Below, in pieces: positions 1 through 5,645 of a stretch of 7,095 nucleotides of DNA; positions within the stretch are counted from its first letter, which is position 1; every line of letters starts with the position of its first letter. The notes under the pieces are model-generated. The model did not search any database and was not told the origin of the DNA. It was given only the letters and a program-made list of their open reading frames with translations. Source of the DNA: Gemmatimonadota bacterium (GTDB taxonomy: Bacteria; Gemmatimonadota; Gemmatimonadetes; Gemmatimonadales; GWC2-71-9); the NCBI GenBank assembly GCA_025360265.1, contig JANYCP010000022.1, positions 1-7,095 on the forward strand. Reading direction: 5' to 3'. The translations under genes were made by a program, and so were the position numbers.

Positions 1-31
1 CCCCCTATTATTGATGGCTATCAGAGATCCC

Positions 32-37
32 TATAAG
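32..37 (+). promoter_or_regulatory. Possible -10 element of an rpsO promoter
   Basis: TATAAG at 32-37 matches the sigma-70 -10 consensus at five of six positions and would place a transcription start about 20 bases before the rpsO start codon. The best partner is TTGATG at 11-16 (four of six to TTGACA), but the spacer is only 15 bases, which is short. rpsO commonly has its own promoter, so the location makes sense. Promoter consensus in this phylum is not well established to me, so the call is weak. Confidence 0.3.
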
Positions 38-48
38 TGTAAGCGCAG

Positions 49-60
49 CCTGACTCAGGA
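49..60 (+). promoter_or_regulatory. rpsO ribosome-binding site within a small inverted repeat
   Basis: AGGA at 57-60 sits six bases before the ATG at 67 and is the Shine-Dalgarno sequence that supports this start. The three bases AGG also form one arm of a short inverted repeat: CCTG at 49-52 can pair with CAGG at 56-59 across a three-base loop. In RNA this would partly hide the ribosome-binding site. Ribosomal protein S15 is known to repress its own mRNA through leader structures in several bacteria, but no known S15-binding fold can be identified here. Confidence 0.5.
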
Positions 61-66
61 CATGGA

Positions 67-324
67 ATGATCGAGAAGCAGCCCGTCATCGAGAAGCACC
101 GCCAGCATGAAACCGACACCGGATCTGCAAAGGTCCAGGTCGCCTTGCTGACGGCCCGCATCAATGACCTCACCGAACACTTTCGCTCGCACCCGAAGGA
201 CCATCACGGTCGTCAGGGGCTGCTGAAGATGGTCGGTACGCGGCGCCGGCTCTTGAACTACCTCAAGAACCGCGAAATCTCGACCTATCGGTCACTGGTC
301 ACCGAACTCGGCCTCCGGAACTGA
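67..324 (+). CDS. rpsO: 30S ribosomal protein S15
   Basis: This is the small-subunit primary binding protein S15, which binds the h20/h21/h22 three-way junction of 16S rRNA and helps order the central domain. At 85 aa it is slightly shorter than the usual 88-89, with the missing residues at the N-terminus. Family motifs are clear: DTGS (17-20), VQVALLTARI (23-32), KDHH (44-47), GLLKMVGTRRRLLNYL (51-66) and LGLR (81-84). The ATG at 67 is the only in-frame start: a stop lies at 40-42 and no ATG or GTG falls between. AGGA is six bases upstream. The usual HHS motif reads HHG here (Gly48), which removes a serine that in the Thermus protein is reported to touch the G-U/G-C motif of the rRNA. The protein is followed by a hairpin and then pnp, the classic rpsO-pnp arrangement. 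Identity is certain. Confidence 0.98.
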   Translation: MIEKQPVIEKHRQHETDTGSAKVQVALLTARINDLTEHFRSHPKDHHGRQGLLKMVGTRRRLLNYLKNREISTYRSLVTELGLRN

Positions 325-346
325 TTCCGGTGAGCTGATGCTGCAG

Positions 347-378
347 GGCGTCCCACGCGAGCACCGTGGGACGCCTTT
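347..378 (+). terminator. rpsO-pnp intergenic hairpin (attenuator/terminator or RNase III site)
   Basis: GGCGTCCCACG at 347-357 and CGTGGGACGCC at 365-375 are perfect reverse complements, giving an 11-bp GC-rich stem with a seven-base loop. A G-U and an A-U pair can extend it to 13 bp. A short T run (376-378, then GT) follows, so this could be a leaky intrinsic terminator. In E. coli the same intergenic space carries the rpsO terminator and an RNase III-cleaved hairpin through which PNPase represses its own synthesis. Either role fits; the weak T tract argues for partial read-through into pnp. Confidence 0.65.
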
Positions 379-406
379 GTCGTATCGGAGTGCTTCATAC
401 GCATTG

Positions 407-411
407 AAGGA
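407..411 (+). promoter_or_regulatory. pnp ribosome-binding site supporting a GTG start
   Basis: AAGGA at 407-411 lies five bases before GTG at 417. It decides the start: an in-frame TGA at 405-407 excludes any upstream start, and the protein begins in register with other PNPases from this GTG. Confidence 0.8.
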
Positions 412-416
412 ACAAC

Positions 417-2498
417 GTGCAGCGCATTGAAACGCAGTTCGCAGGTCGGCCGCTCATTCTCGAGACCGGGCGTCTCGCCAAGCAGGCCGCAGGGTCCGTC
501 TTCGTCCAGTACGGCGAAACCGCCATGCTCGTCGCCGTGACGGTCTCCCCCAATCTCTCCACCCTCCCGTTCTTCCCGCTCACGGTCGAATACCGTGACA
601 AGCATTACGCTGCTGGCAAGATCCCGGGTGGATTCCTCAAGCGCGAAGGGCGCCCAACCGACGACGAGATTCTCTCGTGCCGGTTGATCGACCGGTCGAT
701 CCGGCCGCTCTTCCCAGAGGGCTTCAAGAACGAAGTCCAGGTCTTCGTGACGGTGATGTCGGCCGATCAGGAGAACGACGCCTCCATTCCCGCCCTGATG
801 GGCGTGTCGGCGGCACTGTCGATCTCGCCGATGCCGTGGAACGGTCCGATCGCCGCCGTGCGCGTCGGCAAGATCGAAGACAAATGGGTCCTCAACCCGA
901 CCTTCCAGCAGCTCGAAATTTCCTCTATTGACATGACCGTCGCCGGCTCCGCCGATTCGATCCTCATGGTCGAGGGTGGCGCGCTGGAAATCTCGGAAGA
1001 CGAAGTGCTCGAGGCGCTGAAGGTTGCGCAGACCGGCATTAAGGAGCTGGTGAAGATCCAGGAAGATCTCATCAAGAAGAACAAGCAGCCCGAGATGACC
1101 TGGACTCCGGCGCCGAAGGACGAAGCGCTTGGCAAGAAGGTGAAGTCACTCGCCGAGAAGGCGATGGCCAAGGCGATGAATGCCAAGGACAAGGCCGGTC
1201 GCGCCGATGGGCTCGCTGCGGTCCGCAAGGACGTGCAGGAAAAGCTCGCCGCCGATTTCCCGGATCAGTCCAAGGCAATCAACGGCGAACTCGAAGATGT
1301 CGAGTACGCAGTGATGCGCGAGCAGATCCTGACCAAGGGCGAGCGGGTCGATGGTCGCGACGGCGACACCGTCCGTCCGATCAGCATCGATGCACACGTG
1401 CTGCCGCGTCCGCACGGTTCGGCATTGTTCACCCGTGGCGAGACGCAGGCATTGGCCGTCGTCACGCTCGGCACCGCAGACGACGAGCAGCGCCTCGACG
1501 GGATCAACGTCGCCGGCATGCACACAAAGTCGTTCATGCTGCACTACAACTTCCCACCGTATTGCACTGGTGAAGTGAAACCGATCCGCGGCACGTCACG
1601 CCGCGAGATTGGACACGGTGCGCTCGCCGAGCGTGCGTTGCAGCCGTTGCTGCCGCACTTCGAGGAGTTCCCGTACACCATCCGCCTGGTGTCCGAAGTG
1701 CTCGAGTCGAACGGTTCATCGTCGATGGCGACGGTGTGCGGTGGCTCGCTGGCGCTGATGGATGCTGGTGTGCCGATCAAGTCACCGTGTGCTGGCGTTG
1801 CGATGGGCCTGATCAAGGAAGGCGATCGCGTCGCGATCCTCACCGACATCCTGGGCACCGAGGATCATCTCGGTGACATGGATTTCAAGGTGGCTGGAAC
1901 CGAGGCCGGCATCACGTCGATCCAGATGGACATCAAGATCGGCGGGCTGTCGCTCGACATCATGAAGCAGGCGCTGGACAAGGCCCGGAAGGGCCGTCTG
2001 CACATCCTCGGCGAAATGAACAAGGTGCTGGCAACGCACCGCGCTGAGATGTCGCCGTGGGCTCCGCGAATCATCACGATCCAGATCAAGCCGGACAAGA
2101 TCGGCGACGTGATCGGTCCGAAGGGCAAGACGATCCGTGGCATCCAGGACGCGTCTGGCGCCAAGGTCAACATCGACGACACCGGCCTCATCACGATTGC
2201 TGCTGTCGGCGTGGAAGCCGGCAACAAGGCGCGCGAGATGGTCATGGGGATCGTCGCCGAGCCGATCGTCGGCACGGTGTACGAAGGGTTGATCAAGAGC
2301 ATCACCGCGTTCGGCGCGTTCGTGGAAATCATGCCGGGCGTTGAAGGATTGCTGCACATTTCGGAAATCGATCACAAGCGGGTCGAGAAGACCGAAGACG
2401 TGCTCAAGAAGGGCGACATGGTGCAGGTCAAGCTCCTGGAAGTTGACGAGCGCGGTCGCATGAAGTTGTCGCGGAAAGCGCTGCTCCCGAAGCCGTGA
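417..2498 (+). CDS. pnp: Polynucleotide phosphorylase (PNPase)
   Basis: PNPase degrades RNA 3' to 5' by phosphorolysis, releasing nucleoside diphosphates, and works as a ring-shaped trimer in the cytoplasm. The 693-aa product has the full family layout: first RNase PH fold (about 1-140), helical linker (about 235-310, rich in Ala and Lys), second RNase PH fold (about 320-550), KH domain with GPKG at 567-570, and S1 domain (about 616-688). Catalytic features are present: the phosphate-binding SNGSSS at 431-436, and Asp483, Asp489 and Lys491 in EDHLGDMDFK, matching E. coli Asp486, Asp492 and Lys494. The pore loop that is FFRR in E. coli is FLKR here (73-76). The protein ends right after S1, without the C-terminal tail through which some proteobacterial PNPases bind RNase E. 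It starts with GTG and its stop overlaps the next gene's GTG. It is probably expressed from the rpsO promoter by read-through. Confidence 0.98.
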   Translation: MQRIETQFAGRPLILETGRLAKQAAGSVFVQYGETAMLVAVTVSPNLSTLPFFPLTVEYRDKHYAAGKIPGGFLKREGRPTDDEILSCRLIDRSIRPLFPEGFKNEVQVFVTVMSADQENDASIPALMGVSAALSISPMPWNGPIAAVRVGKIEDKWVLNPTFQQLEISSIDMTVAGSADSILMVEGGALEISEDEVLEALKVAQTGIKELVKIQEDLIKKNKQPEMTWTPAPKDEALGKKVKSLAEKAMAKAMNAKDKAGRADGLAAVRKDVQEKLAADFPDQSKAINGELEDVEYAVMREQILTKGERVDGRDGDTVRPISIDAHVLPRPHGSALFTRGETQALAVVTLGTADDEQRLDGINVAGMHTKSFMLHYNFPPYCTGEVKPIRGTSRREIGHGALAERALQPLLPHFEEFPYTIRLVSEVLESNGSSSMATVCGGSLALMDAGVPIKSPCAGVAMGLIKEGDRVAILTDILGTEDHLGDMDFKVAGTEAGITSIQMDIKIGGLSLDIMKQALDKARKGRLHILGEMNKVLATHRAEMSPWAPRIITIQIKPDKIGDVIGPKGKTIRGIQDASGAKVNIDDTGLITIAAVGVEAGNKAREMVMGIVAEPIVGTVYEGLIKSITAFGAFVEIMPGVEGLLHISEIDHKRVEKTEDVLKKGDMVQVKLLEVDERGRMKLSRKALLPKP

Positions 2499-3763
2499 GC
2501 ATGGCGCCGGAGCGCACCGTCCAGCTCGACGACGCACTCTTTCGCACTGATTGCCCCAACGGTCTCGTCGTGGTCACCGAACGGATACCCTCCGTTCGGT
2601 CGGCCGCGATGGGGATCTGGGTCCGCACCGCCAGCGGGCACGAAAGCCGTGCCAAGATGGGCGTCTCTCATCTCCTCGAACATCTCGTCTTCAAAGGAAC
2701 CGAGCGGCGTACTGCGCGAGAAATCGCTCTGTCGCTCGAGTCGCGCGGCGGATCGCTCGATGCGTTTACTTCTCGGGATCACACAGCATACCAGGCGCAT
2801 GTCCTCGATGCCGATCTTCCGCTGGCCCTCGACGTCCTGACCGATCTGGTGCGCCGTCCGCTGCTGCGTGACGCCGATCTATCGCTCGAACGCAATGTGG
2901 TCCTCGAGGAACTCAATGGCGTGCTCGATACGCCCGATGATCTGGTCGGCGAATTGTGGAACGAGACGATCTGGCCCGATCACCCGTACGGCTATTCCAT
3001 CCTTGGGACGCCCAAGACTGTTGGCGAGCTGCAGGCAGCCGATCTCCGCGACGTACACACCCGTGGTTATTACCCGGGCAATGCAGTCGTGGCGGTGGCC
3101 GGGAATATCGAGCACGGCGCCATCCTGGATATGCTCGACCGGGAAGGATGGTTTGCCGGAGAGGCGAAGGCGCCGATGCCGAGCGTGGGAGTGGCGGCTG
3201 CGGCGCGAGGCGTTACGCGGGTTGAGACGCGCGATCTCCAGCAGGTGCACGCGGTTCTGGGCACCGATACTGTCACAGCGGCCGATGAACGGCGCTGGGG
3301 ACTGGCACTGCTGAGTGCCGCTATTGGTGGTGGGATGTCGAGCCGGCTCTTCCAGCGGGTGCGTGAGGAGCTGGGGCTCTGTTACGCCATCCAGGCCTGG
3401 CACGGTACCTACCGTGCAGCCGGTGTCTTTGGCATTTACGTTGGAACGGCTTCCGGCACGGCAGACCAGGCATTTGCGGCGATCCATGAGGAACTGGCGC
3501 AGGTGGCGGGTGAAGGGTTGCCGGCCAATGAATTGTCCGATGCGAAGGGGCAGATCAAAGGCAGTGTGACGCTCGCACTGGAAAGCACAGTGAGCCGAAT
3601 GAATCGCCTCGCGGGTCACGTGTTGAATGATGAGCCGTACCGTTCGATCGACGAGGTGCTCCGACTCGTTGATGCAGTGACGGTGGAGGAGACCGCGTCG
3701 CTGGCTGGCGCGTTTCTCACGCCGGAGCGCATGACCACTGTTCGCCTCGGGCCGCCCGCATGA
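2495..3763 (+). CDS. M16 family (M16B) zinc metallopeptidase
   Basis: This is a predicted cytoplasmic zinc peptidase of the pitrilysin / mitochondrial processing peptidase family, in the short M16B form (422 aa, two homologous halves). The inverted zinc motif HLLEH is at 59-63, with His59 and His63 as ligands and Glu62 as the catalytic base. The third ligand is Glu139 in VVLEEL, 76 residues on, as in the family. The C-terminal half has GGGMSSRLFQ (278-287) followed by REELGLCY (290-297), the conserved region bearing the Arg/Tyr typical of active single-chain members. No signal peptide is visible. The GTG at 2495 overlaps the pnp stop as GTGA. An ATG two codons later (2501) is an equally possible start, and neither has a clear Shine-Dalgarno, so translation is probably coupled to pnp. 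A peptidase of this family follows pnp in many bacteria (mlpA in Bacillus, pepR in mycobacteria). Its substrate is unknown. Confidence 0.93.
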   Translation: MSMAPERTVQLDDALFRTDCPNGLVVVTERIPSVRSAAMGIWVRTASGHESRAKMGVSHLLEHLVFKGTERRTAREIALSLESRGGSLDAFTSRDHTAYQAHVLDADLPLALDVLTDLVRRPLLRDADLSLERNVVLEELNGVLDTPDDLVGELWNETIWPDHPYGYSILGTPKTVGELQAADLRDVHTRGYYPGNAVVAVAGNIEHGAILDMLDREGWFAGEAKAPMPSVGVAAAARGVTRVETRDLQQVHAVLGTDTVTAADERRWGLALLSAAIGGGMSSRLFQRVREELGLCYAIQAWHGTYRAAGVFGIYVGTASGTADQAFAAIHEELAQVAGEGLPANELSDAKGQIKGSVTLALESTVSRMNRLAGHVLNDEPYRSIDEVLRLVDAVTVEETASLAGAFLTPERMTTVRLGPPA

Positions 3764-3780
3764 GCGCGGCCTTCGTTTTG
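3749..3780 (+). terminator. Terminator-like hairpin straddling the peptidase stop codon
   Basis: GGCCGC at 3750-3755 pairs perfectly with GCGGCC at 3766-3771. Inside it, GC at 3758-3759 pairs with GC at 3764-3765 around an ATGA tetraloop, leaving a two-base CC bulge. The tail is TTCGTTTTG (3772-3780), a moderate U tract. The stop codon of the peptidase gene (3761-3763) lies in the loop, so terminating ribosomes would cover the hairpin. It may be a weak intrinsic terminator separating the pnp unit from ald; the bulge and interrupted T run make this uncertain. Confidence 0.45.
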
Positions 3781-3803
3781 AACCTCCGCCAAGCGAGCCC
3801 ACG

Positions 3804-4916
3804 ATGAAGATCGGCGTCCCGAAAGAAATCAAGACCAACGAGAATCGCGTCGGCCTCGTGCCGGCAGGCGTGGAAGTGCTGGTCGGTGCTGGCCACTCGG
3901 TCATGGTTGAGACTGGCGCCGGGCTCGGCAGCGGCTTCAGCGACGAGCGATACACCGAGGTCGGTGCGACCATCGGGAAGGACGCCGATACGACGTGGGC
4001 GCAGGCCGACATGATCATCAAGGTCAAGGAGCCAATCGCGGTCGAGTGGCCGAGAATGCGTCCGGGGCTCGTGATGTACACGTACTTCCATTTCGCCGCC
4101 GACGAACCGCAGCTCAAGGCGGTGATGAAGTCGGGAGCGATCGCTGTCGCGTACGAGACCGTTCAGTTGCCGAACGGGCAACTGCCGCTTCTCACACCGA
4201 TGTCGGAAGTGGCGGGGCGCCTGGCGGTGCAGGAGGGGGCGAAGTACAACGAAAAGCTCTTCGGCGGACGCGGCGTCCTGCTCGGTGGCGTCCCGGGCGT
4301 GCCGCCAGCCAAGGTCGTGATCATCGGCGGCGGCGTGGTCGGCATCAACTCGGCCCAAATGGCCGCTGGGCTTGGCGCCAACGTGACGATTCTTGATACG
4401 TCGCTCGATCGCCTGCGCTATCTCTCCGAAGTGCTGCCGGCCAACGTCAACACCGTCTTCTCGAACCGCCGCAACATTCTCGACGCCGTAAAGGACGCCG
4501 ATCTGATCATCGGTGCCGTGTTGATCCCTGGCAAGAAGGCGCCGCACCTGATCACGAAGGAAGACCTCAAGTCGATCCCCGACGGCTGCGTGATCGTCGA
4601 CGTGGCGGTCGATCAGGGTGGCTGCGTTGAGACGATCAAGCCGACCACTCACGAAGATCCGACGTATTTCGTCGAAGGCGTTTTGCACTACGCCGTGGCG
4701 AACATGCCTGGCGCGGTGCCGCGCACATCGACTCTCGCGCTTACGAACGCGACGCTGCCGTACGCGGTAAAGCTCGCCAACCTTGGCTGGAAGGCGGCGT
4801 GCAAGCAGGACAGCGCGCTCAAGCTCGGGCTCAATGTGGTGGAAGGAAAGATCGTGTACCCGGGTGTAGCGGAAGCGTTCGGGTTGCCGTGCACCAACGT
4901 CGACTCAGTACTCTGA
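3804..4916 (+). CDS. ald: Alanine dehydrogenase (NAD-dependent)
   Basis: The enzyme interconverts L-alanine and pyruvate plus ammonia with NAD(H), linking amino-acid use, ammonium assimilation and redox balance. The 370-aa length matches the mycobacterial enzyme (371). Substrate and catalytic residues known from that enzyme are present at the same numbers: Arg15, Lys75, His96 and Asp270 (in VAVDQGGC). The nucleotide-binding fold is at about 170-200, with GGGVVG at 175-180 and Asp198 ending the second strand, as expected for NAD rather than NADP. Other family blocks are YETVQ (117-121), TPMSEVAGRLAVQEGA (131-146) and VANMPGAVPRTST, C-terminal to Asp270. The ATG gives the usual N-terminus MKIGVPKE; only a minimal GAG (3795-3797) precedes it. 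It lies 40 bases after the peptidase gene, behind a terminator-like hairpin, and directly abuts dut. The related transhydrogenase alpha subunit is excluded by the length and the AlaDH-type C-terminus. Confidence 0.97.
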   Translation: MKIGVPKEIKTNENRVGLVPAGVEVLVGAGHSVMVETGAGLGSGFSDERYTEVGATIGKDADTTWAQADMIIKVKEPIAVEWPRMRPGLVMYTYFHFAADEPQLKAVMKSGAIAVAYETVQLPNGQLPLLTPMSEVAGRLAVQEGAKYNEKLFGGRGVLLGGVPGVPPAKVVIIGGGVVGINSAQMAAGLGANVTILDTSLDRLRYLSEVLPANVNTVFSNRRNILDAVKDADLIIGAVLIPGKKAPHLITKEDLKSIPDGCVIVDVAVDQGGCVETIKPTTHEDPTYFVEGVLHYAVANMPGAVPRTSTLALTNATLPYAVKLANLGWKAACKQDSALKLGLNVVEGKIVYPGVAEAFGLPCTNVDSVL

Positions 4917-4918
4917 GT
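4903..4918 (+). repeat. Perfect inverted repeat over the ald stop / dut start
   Basis: ACTCAG at 4903-4908 and CTGAGT at 4913-4918 are exact reverse complements separated by TACT. The repeat covers the ald stop codon (4914-4916) and touches the GTG that precedes the dut ATG. In RNA it would be a small six-pair hairpin with a tetraloop that ribosomes finishing ald would melt. This is consistent with coupled translation of dut, which lacks a clear ribosome-binding site. A six-pair repeat can also arise by chance. Confidence 0.45.
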
Positions 4919-4919
4919 G

Positions 4920-5360
4920 ATGGCTGTCGAGGTACTCATCACCCGGCTTCCGCATGGTGACGGCTTGCCACTCCCCGCGCGCGCCACACCCGGTGCGGCG
5001 GGGATGGATATCGTTTCCGCGGTCGAGATCACGATTGCACCGGGATCCCGGGTGCTGGTGCCAACCGGGCTGACCATGGCCGTCCCCCACGGATTCGAGA
5101 TCCAGCTTCGACCGCGTTCGGGCCTTGCGCTCAAGCACGGCATCTCACTGCCGAACACACCGGCAACGATTGACAGTGACTATCGCGGGGAACTGCAGGT
5201 CATCATGATCAATCATGGTACGGAGCCCTTCGCGATCCATCGCGGCGACCGCATCGCGCAGCTGTTGGTGCAGAAGGTGGAGCCGGTGGAGTTCCGTGAG
5301 GTGGCAGAGCTGCCGCCCAGCGGTCGCGGGGCCGGGGGATTCGGCAGCACCGGGCGGTAG
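4920..5360 (+). CDS. dut: dUTP diphosphatase (dUTPase)
   Basis: dUTPase hydrolyses dUTP to dUMP and pyrophosphate, keeping uracil out of DNA and supplying dUMP for thymidylate synthesis. It is a cytoplasmic homotrimer. From the ATG at 4920 the product is 146 aa, normal for bacterial trimeric enzymes; a GTG at 4917 directly before it would add one residue. Numbered from the ATG, all five family motifs are present in order: AGMDIVSA (27-34), PRSGLALKHGI (65-75), TIDSDYRGEL (83-92) with the catalytic Asp85 and the uracil-pocket Tyr88, GDRIAQLLV (109-117), and the C-terminal P-loop-like arm RGAGGFGSTG (136-145). The residue before TID, usually Gly, is Ala here. There is no spacer from ald and no good Shine-Dalgarno, so it is probably translated by coupling. 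It appears to be the last gene of the cluster, since GC-rich inverted repeats and a noncoding stretch follow. Confidence 0.97.
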   Translation: MAVEVLITRLPHGDGLPLPARATPGAAGMDIVSAVEITIAPGSRVLVPTGLTMAVPHGFEIQLRPRSGLALKHGISLPNTPATIDSDYRGELQVIMINHGTEPFAIHRGDRIAQLLVQKVEPVEFREVAELPPSGRGAGGFGSTGR

Positions 5361-5371
5361 CGCGCCGCTGG

Positions 5372-5407
5372 CTGACCGCGAGTCAGGCGCCCGGTGGGCG
5401 CCGGGCG
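5372..5407 (+). repeat. GC-rich inverted repeats just downstream of dut
   Basis: Several inverted repeats follow dut. CTGAC (5372-5376) pairs with GTCAG (5382-5386) across a five-base loop. GGCGCCC (5386-5392) pairs with GGGCGCC (5396-5402) across three bases. CGCCCGG (5388-5394) can instead pair with CCGGGCG (5401-5407), so the last two stems are mutually exclusive. No T run follows, so this is not a canonical intrinsic terminator. It may stabilise the 3' end of the transcript or slow the polymerase before Rho acts. Confidence 0.5.
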
Positions 5408-5638
5408 GAGTAGCACGCGCCCCTTCGCGACATTTTCGCACCGCCGCGTTCCGCGCCTGACCCGGGCTCCAGCACCCCCGACCGCCGTTGTCCGATGTTC
5501 CGCACTTAAACGGACGTTGCATCTAGCGCAATCTCTGAAACGTGCTAACTCTATCCTGCTTACCAAATCCATACAGATCGTTTCATGCTGTACCGGCTGC
5601 TTCATCGCGCGTTAGGGTTTGCACGGTCCCTGCCATTT

Positions 5639-5645
5639 GGAGGAG
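5639..5645 (+). promoter_or_regulatory. Strong ribosome-binding site of the TonB receptor gene
   Basis: GGAGGAG at 5639-5645 is close to a perfect Shine-Dalgarno sequence, seven bases before ATG at 5653 and ten before a second ATG at 5656. It is much stronger than any other ribosome-binding site in the window. This fits an independently initiated, highly expressed outer-membrane protein, and it favours 5653 as the start. Confidence 0.85.

Noticed and set aside
1..31. The end of an upstream gene
   Set aside because: The stretch is too short to show a reading frame or a recognisable C-terminus.
376..416. A separate promoter for pnp
   Set aside because: TTGTCG at 377-382 is -35-like, but no -10-like hexamer lies at 16-18 bases; the nearest AT-rich match, TCATAC at 395-400, is only 12 bases away.
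1782..2537. A 251-codon open frame on the - strand over the 3' part of pnp
   Set aside because: It is antisense to the KH and S1 domains of PNPase and has shadow-type composition.
3772..3803. A promoter for ald
   Set aside because: TTGAAC at 3778-3783 resembles a -35 box, but the expected -10 position falls on the ald start codon and does not match.
2879..4117. A 412-codon open frame on the - strand across the peptidase and ald genes
   Set aside because: It lies antisense to two well-identified genes with catalytic motifs, spans their junction and has no recognisable domain. Long antisense frames are expected in GC-rich coding DNA.
3717..4688. A 323-codon open frame on the - strand inside ald
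   Set aside because: It is the mirror of ald, rich in Arg, His and Asp as typical of antisense shadows, with no family resemblance.
5394..5615. A 73-codon forward frame in the dut-receptor gap
   Set aside because: It starts with GTG inside an inverted repeat, has no ribosome-binding site, is rich in Arg, Ala, Thr and Pro, and shows no recognisable motif.
5613..5621. Bacteroidota-type -7 promoter motif before the receptor
   Set aside because: TAGGGTTTG has one base too many compared with TAnnTTTG and no good TTG partner at the right distance, so it is not listed as a promoter.
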